Notes under the pieces: model-generated
The model's database searches: none
What the model was told of the DNA's origin: nothing
What the model saw: the letters and a program-made list of their open reading frames with translations, nothing else
NCBI RefSeq assembly: GCF_027107535.1
Contig: NZ_CP114283.1
Location: 1,674,001-1,738,000 of the forward strand
Origin: Streptomyces aurantiacus
Lineage (GTDB): Bacteria; Actinomycetota; Actinomycetes; Streptomycetales; Streptomycetaceae
Reading direction: 5' to 3'
Length of the DNA: 64,000 bases
Position numbers and translations under genes: made by a program
Shown: positions 11,123-19,345 of the stretch, in pieces
Layout: each line of letters opens with the position of its first letter
How positions within the stretch are numbered: position 1 is the first letter of the stretch

Positions 11123-11863
11123 ATGAGTTTCTGGGAAGGCCTGTGGCGCAGCGGGCGGTCGACGCCGTTCGACTCGGGCAGCGCGTCGACCAACGCCATC
11201 GAACTGACCAAGCGGAACCACACGATCTCACTCACCAAGCAGGGCGCGGCCACCGGCAACCTCCGCGTCAACCTCTCCTGGCGGATGCGCACCTCCGACA
11301 TAGGCGGGCCCCAGCGGGAGAGCCTGCTGCGCCACCCCTTCAAGGCGTTCAAGCCGGAAGTGGTGCAGGCGCACACCCAGAGCATGGTCAACGTCGACCT
11401 GGACCTGGGCTGCATGTACGAGCTCGCGGACGGCACCAAGGGCGTCGTCCAGCCACTGGGCGGCTTCCTGGGCGAGCTCAACGGAGCGCCGTACGTGAAA
11501 CTCAGCGGTGACGACCGCTTCGGCTCCGGATCGGGCGAGACGATCTTCGTCAACCTCGACCACCGCGAGGAGATCAAGCGGCTCCTGGTCTTCGTCTACA
11601 TCTACGACCAGACCCCCGCCTTCGACCGTACGCACGCCATCGTGACCCTGTACCCGAGCAACGGCCCCCGGATCGAGATCGGCCTCGACGAGCGCCACTC
11701 CCAGGCCAGGTCCTGCGCGGTGGTCATGATCGAGAACGTGAAGAACGAGCTGGTGGTGCGCCGCGAGGTCAAGTTCGTCTACGGCTTCCAGGCCGAGCTC
11801 GACCGGCTCTACGGCTGGGGGCTCACCTGGGGGCGGGGCTACAAGGCGAAGGCCGGCCGCTGA
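11123..11863 (+). CDS. Divergent TerD family protein
   Basis: A 246-residue protein lacking the classical TerD start but keeping a TerD-like beta-sandwich pattern: IELTKRNHTISLTK, VDLDLGCMYELADG (replacing DFDLDAS) and RLLVFVYIYDQTPAF. It looks like the larger TerD variant found next to terD/terC genes. The ATG at 11123 has GGGGGCGGG upstream; a GTG at 11111 is an alternative. It closes the plus-strand ter run and converges on another TerD gene across a strong terminator. Confidence 0.8.
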   Translation: MSFWEGLWRSGRSTPFDSGSASTNAIELTKRNHTISLTKQGAATGNLRVNLSWRMRTSDIGGPQRESLLRHPFKAFKPEVVQAHTQSMVNVDLDLGCMYELADGTKGVVQPLGGFLGELNGAPYVKLSGDDRFGSGSGETIFVNLDHREEIKRLLVFVYIYDQTPAFDRTHAIVTLYPSNGPRIEIGLDERHSQARSCAVVMIENVKNELVVRREVKFVYGFQAELDRLYGWGLTWGRGYKAKAGR

Positions 11864-11954
11864 CAAGCGCTGCCACGTGGCTCAGCCGGGGCGCCCCAGA
11901 GCTCGGCAGGGCGGGTCCAGCGGCGGCTGCGGGTTCGGTGCGGCTTGTCACGCA

Positions 11955-11985
11955 GGCGCCCGCGCCCCTTCGGGGCGCGGGCGCC
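11955..11985. terminator. Bidirectional terminator between two convergent TerD genes
   Basis: GGCGCCCGCGCCCC and GGGGCGCGGGCGCC form a perfect 14-bp stem with a TTC loop. It lies 92 bp after one stop and next to the other. Confidence 0.8.
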
Positions 11986-11988
11986 GGC

Positions 11989-12831
11989 CTAGCGGCCGAT
12001 GAACTGGGGGCCCTGCGGGGGAAGCCGGAAGTCCGGGTCGGGAAGGGTGCTGACCGGCTGCGGATAGCCGTAGGCGGGCTGGCTGGTGGGCTGCGGGTAG
12101 CCGTACGCGGGCTGGGTGGCGGGCGGCTGCTGCCGGGTGGGCTCCGGGCCGGGAGCGGCGGGGGGATAGCCGTACGCGGGCTGGACCGGCTGCTGGGGCA
12201 CCTGGGTGGTGGGCTGCTCCGGCGGCAGCGGCTGCGAACCGGGCTGCTCGGCGGGCGCCGGGCCGTCCTCGGCCTCGGACTCGTCCACCAGGATGCCGTA
12301 GTCCGACGCCAGCCCCTGCAGGCCGTCCGAATAGCCTTCGCCGAGCGCCCGGAACTTCCAGCCCTCGCCGCGCCGGTACAGCTCGCCGCAGACCAGCGCG
12401 GTCTCCTCGCCGGTCTCCGGCTTGATGTCGAAGTACGCCAGCGGCTCGGCGTCCCCGAGCACGGCGTCGAACAGCAGGATCCGCAGGGCGCTGACCCGGT
12501 CGAAGGTGACGCCGTCGGCCGAAGCGACAAGGAGAATCCGGCCCACGGCATGATCAATGTCGGCCAGATCCGACCGAATCGTGTCGGTGAGCCCCTCCGC
12601 GAGGCCTCCGTTCACGCGCTTCTTGCCGAGCCGCCAGACCTTGCCGGAAGGGTGCCGGGGCTGGTTGTAGAAGACGAAGTCCTCGTCGGACCGCACACGC
12701 CCGTCGGGACCGAGGAGCAGCGCGGAGGCATCCACGTCCGGAACGCCCCGCCCCGGCGTCCAGCGCAGTACGGCGCGCACCGCGGTGGCGTCCAGCGGGA
12801 CGTTCGACCCCTTCAGCATGGCGTGCGTCAT
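11989..12831 (-). CDS. TerD family protein with Pro/Gln-rich PAYGYP-repeat tail
   Basis: A 280-residue protein with a TerD domain (residues 1 to about 185, containing [14 protein letters not shown] and [17 protein letters not shown]) and a disordered tail (about 190-280). The tail holds three PAYGYP repeats among P, Q and T. The calcium-site motif is shortened (DVDAS rather than DFDLDAS). The tail suggests multivalent or membrane-surface interactions, as in other low-complexity Y/P tails; this is inference. It is divergent from the CitE-like enzyme operon, so it may be co-controlled with it. Confidence 0.88.
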   Translation of the reverse strand: MTHAMLKGSNVPLDATAVRAVLRWTPGRGVPDVDASALLLGPDGRVRSDEDFVFYNQPRHPSGKVWRLGKKRVNGGLAEGLTDTIRSDLADIDHAVGRILLVASADGVTFDRVSALRILLFDAVLGDAEPLAYFDIKPETGEETALVCGELYRRGEGWKFRALGEGYSDGLQGLASDYGILVDESEAEDGPAPAEQPGSQPLPPEQPTTQVPQQPVQPAYGYPPAAPGPEPTRQQPPATQPAYGYPQPTSQPAYGYPQPVSTLPDPDFRLPPQGPQFIGR

Positions 12832-13030
12832 GCGGTCATCCTGCCTTCTCGGTCCTGGTCACGACAACGTGGGGTGAGCCTGCGTCCGGCCGGATAATGC
12901 GGGCAGACGCACAATGGTGTTTGTGTGCGTTACCTGAACTTCATGCCCGGTGGGAATCTCCGACACGGATCCCTACGTACTATTACCGGCCACATATCGT
13001 CAGTCCGACTAGCCGCCCTGGGGGAGACTC

Positions 13031-14197
13031 ATGCGTCATTTCGGTCACATCGCCCCTGAGGTGCGGGAGCGCCTCTTCTTCCAGGAGCCGTGCGCCTTCA
13101 CCGCGGACTCCCCGCCCCGGGTGCTCGCCGCAGCCCTCGGAGCCACCCTCTACAGCCCCGCGACCAGGCAGAAGCTGGCCGACGACATCGTGAAGCAGGC
13201 CCAGCGCGGTGTCGTCTCGATGGTGGTGTGCCTGGAGGACTCGATCGACGACGCGGACGTCGTCGAGGCCGAGGAGAACCTGGTCCGGCAGTTCGGTGAC
13301 CTGGCCGAACGCTGCCCCGAGACCTTGCTGCCGCTGCTCTTCGTCCGGGTCAGGGCGCCCGAGCAGATCCCCGACCTCGTCCACCGGCTCGGCGCGTCCG
13401 TGCGGCTGCTGTCCGGATTCGTGCTGCCCAAGTTCACCGAGGAGCGGGGCATCCCCTTCCTGGAGGCGCTCACGGCGGCCGAGGGCGCGAGCGGGCGGCG
13501 CCTGTTCGCCATGCCCGTCCTGGAGTCGCCCGATCTGCTGTACCGCGAGTCGAGGGCGGAGGTCCTCGCGGGGATCTACCGGGCCGTCGACAAGTACCGC
13601 GACCGCGTGCTCGCCCTGCGCCTCGGCGTCACCGACTTCTGCTCCGCCTACGGGCTGCGCCGGGCGCCCGACATGACCGCGTACGACGTGCAGATAGTGG
13701 CTTCCGTGATCGCCGACGTGGTGAACGTCCTCGGGCGGGCCGACGGCACCGGATTCACGGTGACCGGGCCCGTGTGGGAGTACTTCCGCGTCCAGGAGCG
13801 GATGTTCAAGCCGCAACTGCGCCGTAGCCCCTTCCACCCGAAGGCGGATGCCCTGCGGGCCTCCCTCATCGAGCACGACATGGACGGCCTGCTCCGCGAG
13901 ATCGCCCTCGACCGGGCCAACGGCCTGCAGGGAAAGACCTGCATCCATCCCTCGCACGTGCTGCCCGTGCACGCCCTGTCCGTCGTCAGTCACGAGGAGT
14001 TCAGCGACGCCCAGGACATCCTGCGACCGGAGCGGGGCGGCGGAGGCGTACTGCGGTCCGCGTACACGAACAAGATGAACGAGGTGAAGCCGCACCGCGC
14101 CTGGGCCGAGCGCACCCTTCAGCGCGCCGAGGTCTTCGGCGTCACGAACGAGGACATCGGCTTCGTGGAGCTGCTCGCCGCCGGAATCCCCGGCTGA
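13031..14197 (+). CDS. CitE-like HpcH/HpaI aldolase/citrate lyase family enzyme of the Ter module
   Basis: A 388-residue TIM-barrel enzyme with CitE features: LYSPATRQ near residue 40, VVCLEDSIDD (66-74), MPVLESPDLL and a late GKTCIHPSHV. It is longer than typical CitE (about 290-320 residues). The ATG at 13031 follows GGGGAGACTC. It heads an operon with a phosphoribosyltransferase fusion (28 bp later) and an HAD phosphatase. From Anantharaman, Iyer and Aravind (2012) I recall this set as the core of a proposed Ter-linked pathway making a nucleoside-like metabolite. The lyase would build or cleave a carbon-chain precursor. Its substrate is unknown. Confidence 0.87.
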   Translation: MRHFGHIAPEVRERLFFQEPCAFTADSPPRVLAAALGATLYSPATRQKLADDIVKQAQRGVVSMVVCLEDSIDDADVVEAEENLVRQFGDLAERCPETLLPLLFVRVRAPEQIPDLVHRLGASVRLLSGFVLPKFTEERGIPFLEALTAAEGASGRRLFAMPVLESPDLLYRESRAEVLAGIYRAVDKYRDRVLALRLGVTDFCSAYGLRRAPDMTAYDVQIVASVIADVVNVLGRADGTGFTVTGPVWEYFRVQERMFKPQLRRSPFHPKADALRASLIEHDMDGLLREIALDRANGLQGKTCIHPSHVLPVHALSVVSHEEFSDAQDILRPERGGGGVLRSAYTNKMNEVKPHRAWAERTLQRAEVFGVTNEDIGFVELLAAGIPG

Positions 14198-14225
14198 CAC
14201 ACACCGGCTGACACCCAAGGAATCC

Positions 14226-16814
14226 ATGAACAAGGCTGTGAACGACGGGTCCGGCGTCTGGTCCGCGACGGGCTTCCGCCCCGGAACCAACGCCGGAACC
14301 AAGGCCGGAACCAAGGCCGGGTCCGCCGGCGAGGCCTCGTCCCCGGCCGGGTCGGCCGAGGGGCCCGCAGGCGGGATCTGGTCCGGGAGCTGGGTCGCCG
14401 GACGGCTCGGCGTCGAGCTCGTCGGGGACGAGGGCCTCGGCGAACTGCTGGGGCTCGCCCTGCGGCGCAACCCCAAGCGGGCCCATCTGCTCGTGTCGAA
14501 CGTGCTGGGCAAGCACGTACCGCAGTCACCCGCCGTCGTGTACGGATACGGCTTCGCGCTCGGACTCCGCGTGCGCGACCTGCTCGGGGAGGACGAGGCC
14601 CGCCGGGCCGTCGTCCTCGGGTACGCCGAGACGGCCACCGGCCTCGGCCACTCGGTCGCGGACGGCGTGGGCCTCGCCCCCTGCCTCCACTCGACCCGGC
14701 GCCCGGTCGAGGGCGTCGCACCGGCGGGCGGCTTCGAGGAGTCCCACTCGCACGCCACCTCGCACCTGCTGCTCCCGGAGGATCCCGCTCTGCTGGCCTC
14801 GGACGGCCCGCTCGTCCTCGTCGACGACGAGTTCTCCACCGGCAACACGATCCTCAACACCATCCGTGACCTGCACGAACGCTATCCGCGAGGCCGGTAC
14901 GTGATAGTCACCCTGGTCGACATGCGCTCGGCCGCGGACCTCGGGCGGCTGGCGGACTTCGCCCGCGAGATCGACGCGACCGTGGACCTCGTGACGGCCG
15001 CCTCCGGCACGGTACGGCTGCCCGACGGCGTACTGGAGAAGGGGCAGGCGCTGGTCGCCGAGCACGAGAAGGCGGCCGTGGCGCCCGCACCACGCCCGGA
15101 GCCCGGCAGCGTCGTCCCCGTGGACCTCGGCTGGCCGCACGGCCTCGCCGACGGCGGACGGCACGGCTTCACGCCCGAGCACCGCGTCCGCCTGGAGGGC
15201 GCCCTGCCCGCCATGGCCGCCCGAATAGCCGAGGCCCTCCCGCCCGGCACCGGCCACGTGCTCGTGCTCGGCTGCGAGGAGCTGATGTACGCGCCGCTCC
15301 GCCTCGGGGTCGCGCTGGAGAAGCTGACCGACGCCGAGGTGCGCTACTCCACGACCACCCGCTCTCCCGTGCTCGCCGTCGACGACCCCGGCTACGCGAT
15401 CCGCACCCGGCTCGTCTTCCCCGCCCACGACGGTCCGGCGGACGGCCCCGGCGAGCGGTACGCGTACAACGTCGCCGGCGCCGGCTTCGACGCCGTCGTC
15501 GCCGTGGTCGACTCCGCCGCCGACACTCCCGAACTGCACGCACCGGAAGGCCTGTTGGCGCAGCTCGCCGCCCACACGCCCAGCGTGCTGCTCGCCGTCG
15601 TCCCCTCGTACGTTCCCGAACGGCCGCCCGCCCAGTCGCCCACCGAAAGGCCCTTCATGCTGTCCGAGCCCCTCCGTGGCCCCGACTTCTCCTCGTACGC
15701 GTCGGACGAGGTCGGCTGGCTGCTGCAGGACCTCTCGGACACCCGGCTGGAGGCGCCGACCGAGGAGCGCGAGGAGGCCATCCAGAGCGGCGGCGCCCAC
15801 TACGCGGAGTCGCTCCCGGTGGAGTACCAGCCGAGCCCCCAGTACCAGGAGCTGTTCCGCAGCGCCCTCGCCGTCTCGGCCGCCCGCATCGCCCTGGCCG
15901 TCGGCGCGGTCACCGAGACCGTGCTGGCGGAACGCTCACCGCGCCCCGTGCTCGTCTCCCTGGCCCGCGCCGGCACCCCCGTCGGCGTCCTGATGCGCCG
16001 ATGGGCCCAGCACCGCCACGGCCTCGACCTGCCGCACTACGCCGTCTCCATCGTGCGCGGCCGCGGCATCGATGCCAACGCCCTGCGCTGGCTGGCCGCC
16101 CACCACGACCCGGCCGACGTCGTCTTCGTGGACGGCTGGACCGGCAAGGGCGCCATCACCCGCGAACTCGCCCAGGCCATCGAGGAGTTCGCGGCCTCCG
16201 ACGGCATCACCGGCTTCGACCCGGAGATAGCGGTCCTCGCCGACCCCGGGTCCTGCGTGCGCACCTACGGCACCCGCGAGGACTTCCTCATCCCGTCCGC
16301 CTGCCTCAACTCCACGGTCTCCGGCCTCATTTCACGCACGGTGCTCCGCGCGGACCTGGTCGGCGAACACGACTACCACGGCGCGAAGTTCTACCGCGAA
16401 CTCGCCGACGTGGACGTCTCCGTCGACTTCCTGGACGCCGTCTCCGACCGCTTCGACGAGGTCGGCGACGCGGTGGACGACCGGGTCAAGGAACTGCTCT
16501 CCACCGACCGCACCCCGACCTGGGAGGGCTGGGCGGCCGTCGAGCGGATCAGCGAGGAGTACGGCATCCACGACGTGAACCTCGTCAAGCCGGGCGTCGG
16601 AGAGGCGACCCGGGTGCTGCTGCGCCGCGTCCCCTGGAAGATCCTCGCCCGGGCCGGAGCGGGCGCCGACCTCGACCACGTACGCCTGCTCGCCGAACAG
16701 CGCGGCGTACCCGTCGAGGAGGTTGCCGAACTCCCGTACACCTGCGTCGGGTTGATCCACCCCAAGTACACGCGCGGCGCGACCGGCGCCGACGGCAAGG
16801 CAGTGACAGTCTGA
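14226..16814 (+). CDS. Double phosphoribosyltransferase fusion: PRTase-TRSP-PRTase(StiP)-PELOTA
   Basis: An 862-residue multidomain protein. Residues 1-50 are disordered with GTKAG repeats. A first PRTase (about 55-290) carries the PRPP-binding loop VLVDDEFSTGNT (197-208). A TRSP-type domain follows (about 315-470). A second PRTase of the StiP type (about 520-780) has VVFVDGWTGKGAIT (632-645). The end (about 785-850, with GEATRVLLRRVPWKILAR and LPYTCVGLIHP) matches the PELOTA-like RNA-binding domain. In many bacteria I believe these are two separate proteins. Its enzymes would transfer phosphoribosyl groups in the Ter metabolite pathway. The stop overlaps the HAD gene start by one base. Confidence 0.85.
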   Translation: MNKAVNDGSGVWSATGFRPGTNAGTKAGTKAGSAGEASSPAGSAEGPAGGIWSGSWVAGRLGVELVGDEGLGELLGLALRRNPKRAHLLVSNVLGKHVPQSPAVVYGYGFALGLRVRDLLGEDEARRAVVLGYAETATGLGHSVADGVGLAPCLHSTRRPVEGVAPAGGFEESHSHATSHLLLPEDPALLASDGPLVLVDDEFSTGNTILNTIRDLHERYPRGRYVIVTLVDMRSAADLGRLADFAREIDATVDLVTAASGTVRLPDGVLEKGQALVAEHEKAAVAPAPRPEPGSVVPVDLGWPHGLADGGRHGFTPEHRVRLEGALPAMAARIAEALPPGTGHVLVLGCEELMYAPLRLGVALEKLTDAEVRYSTTTRSPVLAVDDPGYAIRTRLVFPAHDGPADGPGERYAYNVAGAGFDAVVAVVDSAADTPELHAPEGLLAQLAAHTPSVLLAVVPSYVPERPPAQSPTERPFMLSEPLRGPDFSSYASDEVGWLLQDLSDTRLEAPTEEREEAIQSGGAHYAESLPVEYQPSPQYQELFRSALAVSAARIALAVGAVTETVLAERSPRPVLVSLARAGTPVGVLMRRWAQHRHGLDLPHYAVSIVRGRGIDANALRWLAAHHDPADVVFVDGWTGKGAITRELAQAIEEFAASDGITGFDPEIAVLADPGSCVRTYGTREDFLIPSACLNSTVSGLISRTVLRADLVGEHDYHGAKFYRELADVDVSVDFLDAVSDRFDEVGDAVDDRVKELLSTDRTPTWEGWAAVERISEEYGIHDVNLVKPGVGEATRVLLRRVPWKILARAGAGADLDHVRLLAEQRGVPVEEVAELPYTCVGLIHPKYTRGATGADGKAVTV

Positions 16815-17638
16815 TGTCCATGCCCACCACCTCACCCAGGGTCCTCGTCGCCAGCGACCTCGACCGCACCCTCATCTACTCCTCGGCCGCGCTCGCGCTG
16901 ACCATGCCCGACGAGCGGGCGCCCCGGCTGCTCAGCGTCGAGGTGCACGAGCGCAAGCCGCTCTCCTACATGACCGAGACCGCGGCCGGACTGCTCGCCG
17001 AACTGGGTGACGTGGCGGACTTCGTCCCGACCACCACCCGGACCCGCAAGCAGTACCAGCGGATCCAACTCCCGGGCCCCGCCCCGAAGTACGCGATCTG
17101 CGCCAACGGCGGCCACGTCCTCGTCGACGGTGTCTCCGACCCGGCGTGGCATGCCCGGGTGACCGAGCTCCTGGCACGGGAGTGCGCCCCGCTCGCCGAG
17201 GTGCGCGCCCACATGGAGGCCACCGCCGACCCGCTGTGGGTGCGCAAGCACCGGGTCGCCGAGGACCTCTTCGTGTACCTGGTCCTCGAGCGGGAACTGC
17301 TTCCCGAGGACTGGGTGAAGGAGCTGGCCGTCTGGGCGGAGAACCGCGGCTGGACCGTGTCCGTACAGGGCCGCAAGCTCTACGCCGTACCGAAGCCGCT
17401 CACCAAGAGCGCCGCCATGCGCGAGGTCGTCCGCCGTACGGGGGCGACCCTCACCCTCGCGGCCGGGGACTCCCTCCTCGACGCCGACCTGCTGCTGGCC
17501 GCGGACCGCGGCTGGCGCCCGGGCCACGGTGAACTGGCCGACGCGGGGTGGACGGCGCCCGGGATCACTGCTCTTCCGGAGCGCGGTGTCGCGGCGGGGG
17601 AGCGGATCCTGCGGGAGTTCCTCCGCGAGGCCCGCTAG
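16814..17638 (+). CDS. HAD family phosphatase of the Ter module
   Basis: A 274-residue HAD hydrolase with nucleophile motif SDLDRTLIY (D15, D17), a large cap region and a late acidic motif AAGDSLLDADLL. It most resembles Cof/SPP-type HADs acting on small phosphorylated compounds. Its ATG overlaps the stop of the PRTase fusion (TGATG), so translation is probably coupled. In the proposed pathway it would remove a phosphate from the phosphoribosyl product. Its last 74 bp are antisense to the convergent DedA gene. Confidence 0.88.
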   Translation: MSMPTTSPRVLVASDLDRTLIYSSAALALTMPDERAPRLLSVEVHERKPLSYMTETAAGLLAELGDVADFVPTTTRTRKQYQRIQLPGPAPKYAICANGGHVLVDGVSDPAWHARVTELLARECAPLAEVRAHMEATADPLWVRKHRVAEDLFVYLVLERELLPEDWVKELAVWAENRGWTVSVQGRKLYAVPKPLTKSAAMREVVRRTGATLTLAAGDSLLDADLLLAADRGWRPGHGELADAGWTAPGITALPERGVAAGERILREFLREAR

Positions 17639-18308
17639 AAGTCGCGGACCCGACCGTCTCCGGCTCTGTCTCCGTCTCCTCGCCACGCCGTCGGCCGCCC
17701 CGCCCCGGCCTGAACAGGCGTACGCACGCGAACACCAGCAGCGCGAGCGCCGCCACGGCCAGCACCACCTTGGAGTACGTCGCGACATAGCCGGTGACCT
17801 CGGTCCACTTCTCGCCGAGCAGATAGCCGGCGAGGACGAAGACGGTGTTCCAGATCGCGCTGCCCAGCGTGGTCAGGCCCAGGAAGACGGGCAGGGGCAT
17901 GCGCTCGACGCCCGCCGGCACCGAGATCAGACTGCGGAAGATGGGGATCATCCGGCCGAAGAACACGGCCTTGGTGCCGTGCCGGTTGAACCACGCCTCG
18001 GTCTTCTCGATGTCCGACACCTTCACCAGCGGCAGCCGGGCCGCGATCGCCACCGTGCGGTCGCGGCCGAGCAGCGCACCGACGCCGTACAGAGCGAGCG
18101 CACCGACGACCGAACCGGCCGTCGTCCACAGCAGCACGGCGAACAGGTTCATCTGCCCGGTGCTCGCCGCGAACCCCGCCAGCGGCAGGATCACCTCGCT
18201 CGGCAGGGGAGGGAAGAGGTTCTCCAGAGCGATGGCGATGCCCGCGCCCGGGGCCCCGAGCGTGTCCATGAGGCTGTTGATCCACTGGGGTGCGCTGCTG
18301 TCGGTCAC
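17565..18308 (-). CDS. DedA family (SNARE-associated) membrane protein
   Basis: A 247-residue protein with the DedA pattern: ENLFPPLPSEVILPLAGF (about 29-46), a long re-entrant region, F-x-x-R-G/M-type FFGRMIPIFRSLISVPAG and about four to five hydrophobic segments. It ends in a hydrophilic tail of about 50 residues. DedA/VTT proteins are lipid scramblases or undecaprenyl phosphate flippases. The tail, beyond the conserved core, is encoded by DNA that also encodes the C-terminus of the HAD phosphatase on the other strand. That makes the overlap plausible. Confidence 0.9.
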   Translation of the reverse strand: MTDSSAPQWINSLMDTLGAPGAGIAIALENLFPPLPSEVILPLAGFAASTGQMNLFAVLLWTTAGSVVGALALYGVGALLGRDRTVAIAARLPLVKVSDIEKTEAWFNRHGTKAVFFGRMIPIFRSLISVPAGVERMPLPVFLGLTTLGSAIWNTVFVLAGYLLGEKWTEVTGYVATYSKVVLAVAALALLVFACVRLFRPGRGGRRRGEETETEPETVGSATSSGPRGGTPAGSAPPPRHRAPEEQ

Positions 18309-18368
18309 ACATCCGACGCTAGTGAACCGAAGCTGAAGCCAGACTGAAGCCGCTGCCCGGCGCGGGTG

Positions 18369-18587
18369 TCAGCCGCAGCAGCCCCCGCCGCAGCAGCCGC
18401 CACCGCCTCCGGCACGGGGCGCGGGTGAGGGCGCCGAGGCGGCGCCGCCGACGGCGACCGTCGACAGCAGCTTCACGGTGTCGTCGTGGCCGGCGGGGCA
18501 GGCCGCGGGCGCGGACGACTCGGCCATCGGCCGGCTCTTCTCGAAGGTGTCACCGCAGGTCCGGCACCGGTATTCGTAGCGAGGCAT
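18369..18587 (-). CDS. FmdB family zinc-ribbon protein
   Basis: A 72-residue protein. MPRYEYRCRTCGDTFE opens a zinc ribbon with CxxC (C8, C11), and the next cysteine is in PAACPAGH. This is the FmdB family, once described as regulators but of uncertain role. The C-terminus is an unusual glycine/cysteine run (GGGGGCCGGGCCG) that may bind metal. It ends 60 bp upstream of the DedA start and follows the DUF4383 gene by 9 bp, so it is probably in one operon with it. Confidence 0.85.
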   Translation of the reverse strand: MPRYEYRCRTCGDTFEKSRPMAESSAPAACPAGHDDTVKLLSTVAVGGAASAPSPAPRAGGGGGCCGGGCCG

Positions 18588-18596
18588 GGGCCCAGG

Positions 18597-19199
18597 TTAG
18601 CGGGCGGCCCGGTCCTCTCCCAGAGGAGAGCTGCGGCCCTTGGCGAGGGCCCTCGCGCGCAGGTCGGCCCCCGCCCTCAGCCGCTGCTCGCGGGCGGCCT
18701 GCTCGGGGTGGCGGGACCGCCAGTACGGGTTGTCGTGGGGCAGGGCCGAGCCGACGCGCCCGTACATCCCGAAGAACATCAGCAGCACGCCGACCACGAA
18801 GCTGAACAGCACGTTCTGGATGCGGAAGGCCAGGAAGTTGAAGCCGGTGTCGAGCAGGGCGAGGTTCACGAAGCCGCTGAGGATGAAGAGGACACCGAGG
18901 ACCATGTTCAGCGTCGAGGCGACGTTGCCGCCGATCACCATGCCGACGAGGAGCAGCAGCCCGACGCAGATCGACAGCACGCTGAGCGCCCCGTTGGTGC
19001 TCAGCCCCGCGACCTCGTCGCCGCGGGTGTCGAAGAACCCGACCTTGTCGATCAGACCCAGGATGCCGAAGGCGAGCAGCACGAGGCCCATCAGCCCCGC
19101 GCCGATCCGGTAGAACCTGCTGAGACGGTGATCGACCGGGAGGTGTTCGTCGAGCCTGATCCGCCGCTTGGGCGCGGTGCGCAGTGCGTGCGTGGCCAT
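18597..19199 (-). CDS. DUF4383 membrane protein
   Basis: A 200-residue protein with four hydrophobic helices (about 30-52, 75-95, 98-120 and 128-148) and a basic, charged C-terminal tail. The pattern of YRIGAGLMGLVLLAFGILG followed by a short loop matches DUF4383, of unknown function. The ATG at 19199 is preceded by GAGGCGG. It is probably cotranscribed with the fmdB-like gene. Confidence 0.82.
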   Translation of the reverse strand: MATHALRTAPKRRIRLDEHLPVDHRLSRFYRIGAGLMGLVLLAFGILGLIDKVGFFDTRGDEVAGLSTNGALSVLSICVGLLLLVGMVIGGNVASTLNMVLGVLFILSGFVNLALLDTGFNFLAFRIQNVLFSFVVGVLLMFFGMYGRVGSALPHDNPYWRSRHPEQAAREQRLRAGADLRARALAKGRSSPLGEDRAAR

Positions 19200-19245
19200 G
19201 TCCGCCTCCTCGGGAGCGAGCGGAGGGCGTCCGTACTCCCAGCAT

Positions 19246-19345
19246 CCGCCCGGGGCGGCTCTCACGCCAGCCCCGGGCGGATGTCGCGCCGCCGCCCGGG
19301 GCGGCTCTCACGCCAGCCCCGGGCGGATGTCGCGCCGCCGCCCGG
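19246..19345. repeat. Two tandem 46-bp repeats, each holding a terminator hairpin
   Basis: The 46-bp unit occurs at 19246-19291 and identically at 19292-19337, followed by an 8-base start of a third. Each unit contains CCGCCCGGGGC and its exact complement GCCCCGGGCGG, 13 bases apart, giving a perfect 11-bp stem. The array starts directly after the stop codon (19346-19348) of the leftward Tat-protein gene. It looks like a duplicated terminator. Confidence 0.85.
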
